64,000 nucleotides of DNA, taken from assembly GCF_900104745.1 (NCBI RefSeq), contig NZ_LT629732.1, positions 744,001-808,000 on the forward strand, in the 5' to 3' direction. Source of the stretch: Actinopolymorpha singaporensis. GTDB lineage: Bacteria; Actinomycetota; Actinomycetes; Propionibacteriales; Actinopolymorphaceae. Positions 60,906 through 64,000 of this stretch are shown here, in pieces; position 1 is the stretch's first letter; every line of letters starts with the position of its first letter. The notes under the pieces were generated by a model. That model did not search any database and had not been told where the DNA came from. It saw nothing but the letters and a program-made list of their open reading frames with translations. A program made the translations under genes and the position numbers.

Positions 60906-61805
60906 TCACTCGCCGTTGAAGTCGGCGATCGCCGCCTCCCACTGCTCCAGCGCGCGTTCGACCGTGCTGCGCGAACCTGACGGCAGCCAGTGGTTCGCGC
61001 GCTTCACCCCGGCCTCGTGCATGCGTTCCAGCACCGCCGGGTCGGCCGGGGTGGAGATCATCTGCACCTCGACCGGCCGCTCGGCGCGGTTGCGCAACTC
61101 CGCCACCCGGCCGAAGATCGCGTCGCCGGAGTAGTTGGGGAACCACGCGTCGCCGAAGGTCAGGACCCGGTCCAGCACGGTCGGGCCGTCACCGCCGACG
61201 AGCACCGGTGGGTACGGCCGCTGGGCCGGCTTGGGGTAGGACAAGATGCGGTCGAAGGTCACGAACCTTCCGGCGTACGACGCCTCCTCCTCGGTCCAGA
61301 TCGCCTGCATCGCCTCGACGCGTTCGCGGAGCACCGCCATCCGCTGCTTCGGGTCGGTGCCGTGGTGCCGCATCTCCTCGCGGTTCCAGCCGGCACCCAC
61401 GCCGAACTCGAACCGGCCGCCGGAGAGGTGGTCGATGCTGGCGACCTCCTTGGCCGTCACGATCGGGTCGCGTTCGATGACCAGGCACACCCCACTGCCG
61501 ATGCGCAGGCTCGACGTCGCCTCGGCGGCCGCGGTCAGCGCGACGAACAGGTCGTAGCAGTGCCAGTACTTCGTCGGCAGCGACTCGCCGCCGGGATAGG
61601 GCGACTCGCGGCTGGCCGGGATGTGCGTGTGCTCGGCGAAGTAGACCGCGCTCTGGCCGCGCTCCTCGAGCATCCGGGCCAGGGGGCCGGGTCGCATGCC
61701 GTCATGTGTCGGGAAGTAACCAACTCCGAAGTCCACCAGGTCTCGATACCCCGGCAGGGCCGGTCGCATGTGTGCGGACACGCCGAGGTTCCCGGTCTCG
61801 GCCAC
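60906..61805 (-). CDS. LLM-class F420-dependent oxidoreductase
   Basis: A 299-residue luciferase-like TIM barrel of the F420 group: VDFGVGYFPTHDGMRPG, LRIGSGVCLVIERDPIVTAKE, HLSGGRFEFGVGAGWNREEM and PPVLVGGDGPTVLDRVLTFGD. The substrate is unknown. The start is uncertain: GTG 61805 or the ATG 36 nt further in; neither has a good ribosome site. It is a distinct subfamily from the LLM gene at 11.7 kb. It diverges from the ABC exporter. Confidence 0.85.
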   Translation of the reverse strand: MAETGNLGVSAHMRPALPGYRDLVDFGVGYFPTHDGMRPGPLARMLEERGQSAVYFAEHTHIPASRESPYPGGESLPTKYWHCYDLFVALTAAAEATSSLRIGSGVCLVIERDPIVTAKEVASIDHLSGGRFEFGVGAGWNREEMRHHGTDPKQRMAVLRERVEAMQAIWTEEEASYAGRFVTFDRILSYPKPAQRPYPPVLVGGDGPTVLDRVLTFGDAWFPNYSGDAIFGRVAELRNRAERPVEVQMISTPADPAVLERMHEAGVKRANHWLPSGSRSTVERALEQWEAAIADFNGE

Positions 61806-61936
61806 TCCCGGCCCGGCGCTGTCGGCGGTGTCGGCGGCGGATCGACGCCGGAAACCGGGTGGACACGCCTGCGAAGATCGTCGGGATCCGCTGCGGTCAG
61901 GCGAAATCGGTCGAGACGGTCACAGGAGATCTGGCG

Positions 61937-63676
61937 ATGACCAAGATCGGCGCGTTCCGCGCCGCTGTAGACGCTTCCGTGTACTCGGTGCGACGCGCCT
62001 GGGGATACTCCCCGACCTGGCTGCTGTGGGTGAGCGTCGGCTACCTGGTACTGGCGATCACGCCCGCCGCCCAGGTGCTCGTGGTTTCCTGGCTGGTCGA
62101 AACATCTGGGGGGACGGCACGTGAGTATGTCCCTCCGCTCCTGGTGCTGACCGTCCTGCTCGGTCTGGGGCAGGCGATGACGCAGAACACGAACCTGATC
62201 GGTCAACGGACGGCAAACCGCCTACGTGCTTACTACCAGGACGAGCTCATGCGGGCGGTTGCGGCCCTTCCACCCCAACGGGTTGGCCAGGCGCAGACCA
62301 ACGCGACGATTCAGGGCTGCCGTAGCTCACTGGGCGACCTGGGTAGGTTGGCGAGCTCCGTTGTGGCGTCGGTGGGTGCGCTCGTCACTGCCGCCGCGCT
62401 GTGCGTGTCGGTCTGGAAGATCAGCCCCGTCGCAGGTGTCCTGGTAGTTGCCGCGCTCGTTCCCAACCTGCTCGTGTTCGCCTGGGAAGCCAAGATGCAG
62501 GATGCAGCATTTGTGCCGTACGGGGAATGGGAGAGACGGTCGGAGTACGCCGTCGAGCAACTGGTCGGGCAACGTACGGCAACCGAACTGGCGACCCTCG
62601 GCTCGGGTGCCGTCGTCGCGGAGGTGGCCGACACTCGCCGCAGGACGGCAGATGCGATTCTCGACCGCATCCTCCTTCTGCTCACACGTTCCGGGACCAT
62701 TTCCGGTGGCGGCACAGCGATGCTGCTGGGCGGAGCGCTGGCGGGCGTGGTTGTGGGAGGGTCCAGGGGCGCGGGAATCGCGGCGGGCATCGTGGGTGTC
62801 CTGTCCGGAGTGGCGGCCACCAGGGACGCGGGGTTCTCCTTCGGCGACCTGATCTCGTTCGCCCCGAAGGTCCGTGCCTACCGTCAGTTCGTGGAGTCTG
62901 TTCCGCGATCGGCGGACACCCAGAGCCGAGCTGACGCCCAGAGCGTCGACGTACGTCGTCTGACCGTCACCTATCCGGGCTCCGAAAGGCCGGCAATCAG
63001 GGAACTCTCACTCTCCGCGGAGAAGGGCCAGATCATTGCGCTCGTCGGGGTGAACGGTGCGGGTAAGACGACGGCGATCAACACAATTCTGGGACTCCTC
63101 GAGCCCGATGCCGGAGCGGTCGCCGTCGACGGTGTGGATGCCGCAGCCCTGCCGCTGGCGGCACGTCTCGGCTACTTCGGGCTGCTCACCCAGGAGTTCG
63201 GCCGCTATGAGTTCACTGTTCGGGACAATGTCAGAATCGGCCGTCCGGACGGTAGGGCGACCGACGACGAGATCTGGCAAGCGCTCGACTCCGCCCACGC
63301 CGGAGATTTCGTCCGGAGGTTGAAGGACGGGCTCGACACCCAGCTCGGGTCGCAGTTCGGAGGTGTCGGTCTCTCGGGCGGCCAGTGGCAACGACTCGCT
63401 CTTGCGCGCATCTACTTGCGCGACGCTCCGATCTGGATTCTCGACGAACCCACGTCAGCCATTGATGCCGAGGCAGAGCAGCAGATCTTCGCGGAGCTGC
63501 AGCGGACCAGATCAGACCGGATCACGATCGTGGTGTCACACCGTGCGTGGACCCTCAAAGGCATGGACCACATCTACGTCCTTGACCAGGGCCGGATCGT
63601 CGAGCACGGAACCTACGAGCAGCTGATCACCCAGCAGCGTCGCTTTTCGCAGATCTTCGCCGAGCAGGTCGCGTGA
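61937..63676 (+). CDS. ABC-type exporter half-transporter (permease plus ATPase)
   Basis: A 579-residue fused half-transporter that should act as a dimer. About six membrane segments (residues 25-320) precede the ATPase: Walker A GVNGAGKTT, Q-loop LTQEFG, signature LSGGQWQRLALARIYL, Walker B IWILDEPTSAID and switch His in VVSHR. The permease part is divergent from MsbA-type exporters and resembles those found beside peptide natural-product genes, but no precursor or maturation gene is visible. AGGAG lies 8 nt before the ATG. Third codon positions are less G/C-rich than in neighbouring genes, which may mean recent acquisition. Confidence 0.87.
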   Translation: MTKIGAFRAAVDASVYSVRRAWGYSPTWLLWVSVGYLVLAITPAAQVLVVSWLVETSGGTAREYVPPLLVLTVLLGLGQAMTQNTNLIGQRTANRLRAYYQDELMRAVAALPPQRVGQAQTNATIQGCRSSLGDLGRLASSVVASVGALVTAAALCVSVWKISPVAGVLVVAALVPNLLVFAWEAKMQDAAFVPYGEWERRSEYAVEQLVGQRTATELATLGSGAVVAEVADTRRRTADAILDRILLLLTRSGTISGGGTAMLLGGALAGVVVGGSRGAGIAAGIVGVLSGVAATRDAGFSFGDLISFAPKVRAYRQFVESVPRSADTQSRADAQSVDVRRLTVTYPGSERPAIRELSLSAEKGQIIALVGVNGAGKTTAINTILGLLEPDAGAVAVDGVDAAALPLAARLGYFGLLTQEFGRYEFTVRDNVRIGRPDGRATDDEIWQALDSAHAGDFVRRLKDGLDTQLGSQFGGVGLSGGQWQRLALARIYLRDAPIWILDEPTSAIDAEAEQQIFAELQRTRSDRITIVVSHRAWTLKGMDHIYVLDQGRIVEHGTYEQLITQQRRFSQIFAEQVA

Positions 63677-63698
63677 CGTTCGTGTAGGTCGCCGGCCC

Positions 63699-64000
63699 TC
63701 AGGCGCGACGCAGGCGGACGGCGGTGAGCTTGTACTCCGGGCAGGACGTCACCTCGTCCGCCTCCGCGGAGGTGAGCAGGTTCGCCGGCACTTCCGGAAA
63801 GGCGAACGTGAGGAACACCTCACCCACCGCCACTTCGTCGGTCACCCGGGCCGGAGCGGTCACGGCGCCCCTTCGGCTGGTGACTTCCACCGGGTCGCCC
63901 TCGCCGACGCCGAGCCGCCGCGCGTCGTCGGGGTGGAGGTCGAGGTGTTCGCCGGGCACCAGCGCCAGGTTCGGCGTACGCCGGGTCATCGTCCCGCTGT
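63699..64000 (-). CDS. Formate dehydrogenase alpha subunit (C-terminal end; 5' part beyond window)
   Basis: The C-terminal molybdopterin-dinucleotide-binding domain of a molybdenum/tungsten oxidoreductase. MTRRTPNLALVPGEHLDLHPDDARRLGV, then VEVTSRRGAV and TFAFPEVPANLLTSAEADEVTSCPEYK, match the end of NAD-type formate dehydrogenase alpha chains. The frame is open to the right edge with GT before the MTRR motif, so the visible Met is not the start. Formate oxidation would give reductant and CO2 for the Calvin cassette 10 kb away. Confidence 0.82.
   Translation of the reverse strand, partial: SGTMTRRTPNLALVPGEHLDLHPDDARRLGVGEGDPVEVTSRRGAVTAPARVTDEVAVGEVFLTFAFPEVPANLLTSAEADEVTSCPEYKLTAVRLRRA

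Noticed and set aside
61806-61936. RiPP precursor peptide for the ABC exporter
   Set aside because: No short frame with a ribosome site and leader/core features is present in the gap or beside the exporter.

Overview
This 64 kb window comes from a high-GC Gram-positive bacterium (Actinobacteria). Support for that: strongly G/C-biased third codon positions, many GTG starts and GTGA/ATGA start-stop overlaps, two F420-type luciferase-like oxidoreductases, a GTP-dependent PEP carboxykinase, LitR-type light control of aromatic carotenoid genes, DUF1206/DUF6458 proteins, and several likely leaderless promoters (TANNNT ending 6-7 nt before the start codon). I do not assign a genus. There is no rRNA, CRISPR array, phage or recognisable IS element; one tRNA-Ser(GCT) is present.

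Layout. 0-6.7 kb: light-controlled carotenoid genes: a heterodimeric lycopene cyclase (crtYc/crtYd, the latter cut by the left edge), a divergent LitR-type B12 regulator coupled to a photolyase, a fused CrtT methyltransferase-CrtU isorenieratene-synthase protein, and a convergent Rieske protein. 6.8-11.6 kb: a TAXI-TRAP transporter divergent from an alkyl-DHAP-synthase-like flavoprotein. 11.7-20.1 kb: LLM oxidoreductase, pckG, a hexapeptide acyltransferase fused to a helical domain, a sulfotransferase, tRNA-Ser and a LytR-CpsA-Psr enzyme. 20.1-29.1 kb: PH-like membrane protein, a DUF6081 protein flanked by 20-bp direct repeats, TetR with a SnoaL-like pair, a sugar ABC importer, a probable small gene, and an ArsR-CDF metal efflux pair with a clear operator. 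29.2-36.5 kb: SDR/MDR dehydrogenase pair, pirin, LysR-YeiH pair, diacylglycerol-kinase-like enzyme, DUF1206. 36.7-48 kb: DUF6458, CsbD, a broken membrane-protein gene, an orphan oligopeptide-binding protein, an RNA methyltransferase, an AraC/PhyH/small-protein group, a diguanylate cyclase followed by a HIT-gene remnant, and a subtilase.

48.2-54 kb is the metabolic centrepiece: a compact Calvin-Benson cassette. A split transketolase diverges from rbcL-rbcS-cbbX (red-type form I RuBisCO with its AAA+ activase), and phosphoribulokinase converges on cbbX. A NarL-type two-component system follows. The C-terminal end of a formate dehydrogenase alpha subunit sits at the right edge, so formate- or other lithotrophic-driven CO2 fixation is a reasonable inference. 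Between them lie a SoxR-FMN reductase pair with a textbook 19-bp-spacer promoter, a large secreted discoidin-domain protein, a second LLM enzyme and an orphan, less G/C-biased ABC exporter.

The most noteworthy items are the red-type Calvin cassette with split transketolase, the CrtT-CrtU fusion, the acyltransferase-toroid fusion, the CmtR-like sensor lacking two of the CmtR metal cysteines, the SoxR promoter, the DUF6081 gene bracketed by direct repeats, and two gene remnants. I did not find a clearly undescribed multi-gene system; the less understood AraC/PhyH/110-residue group and the fusions are the best candidates.
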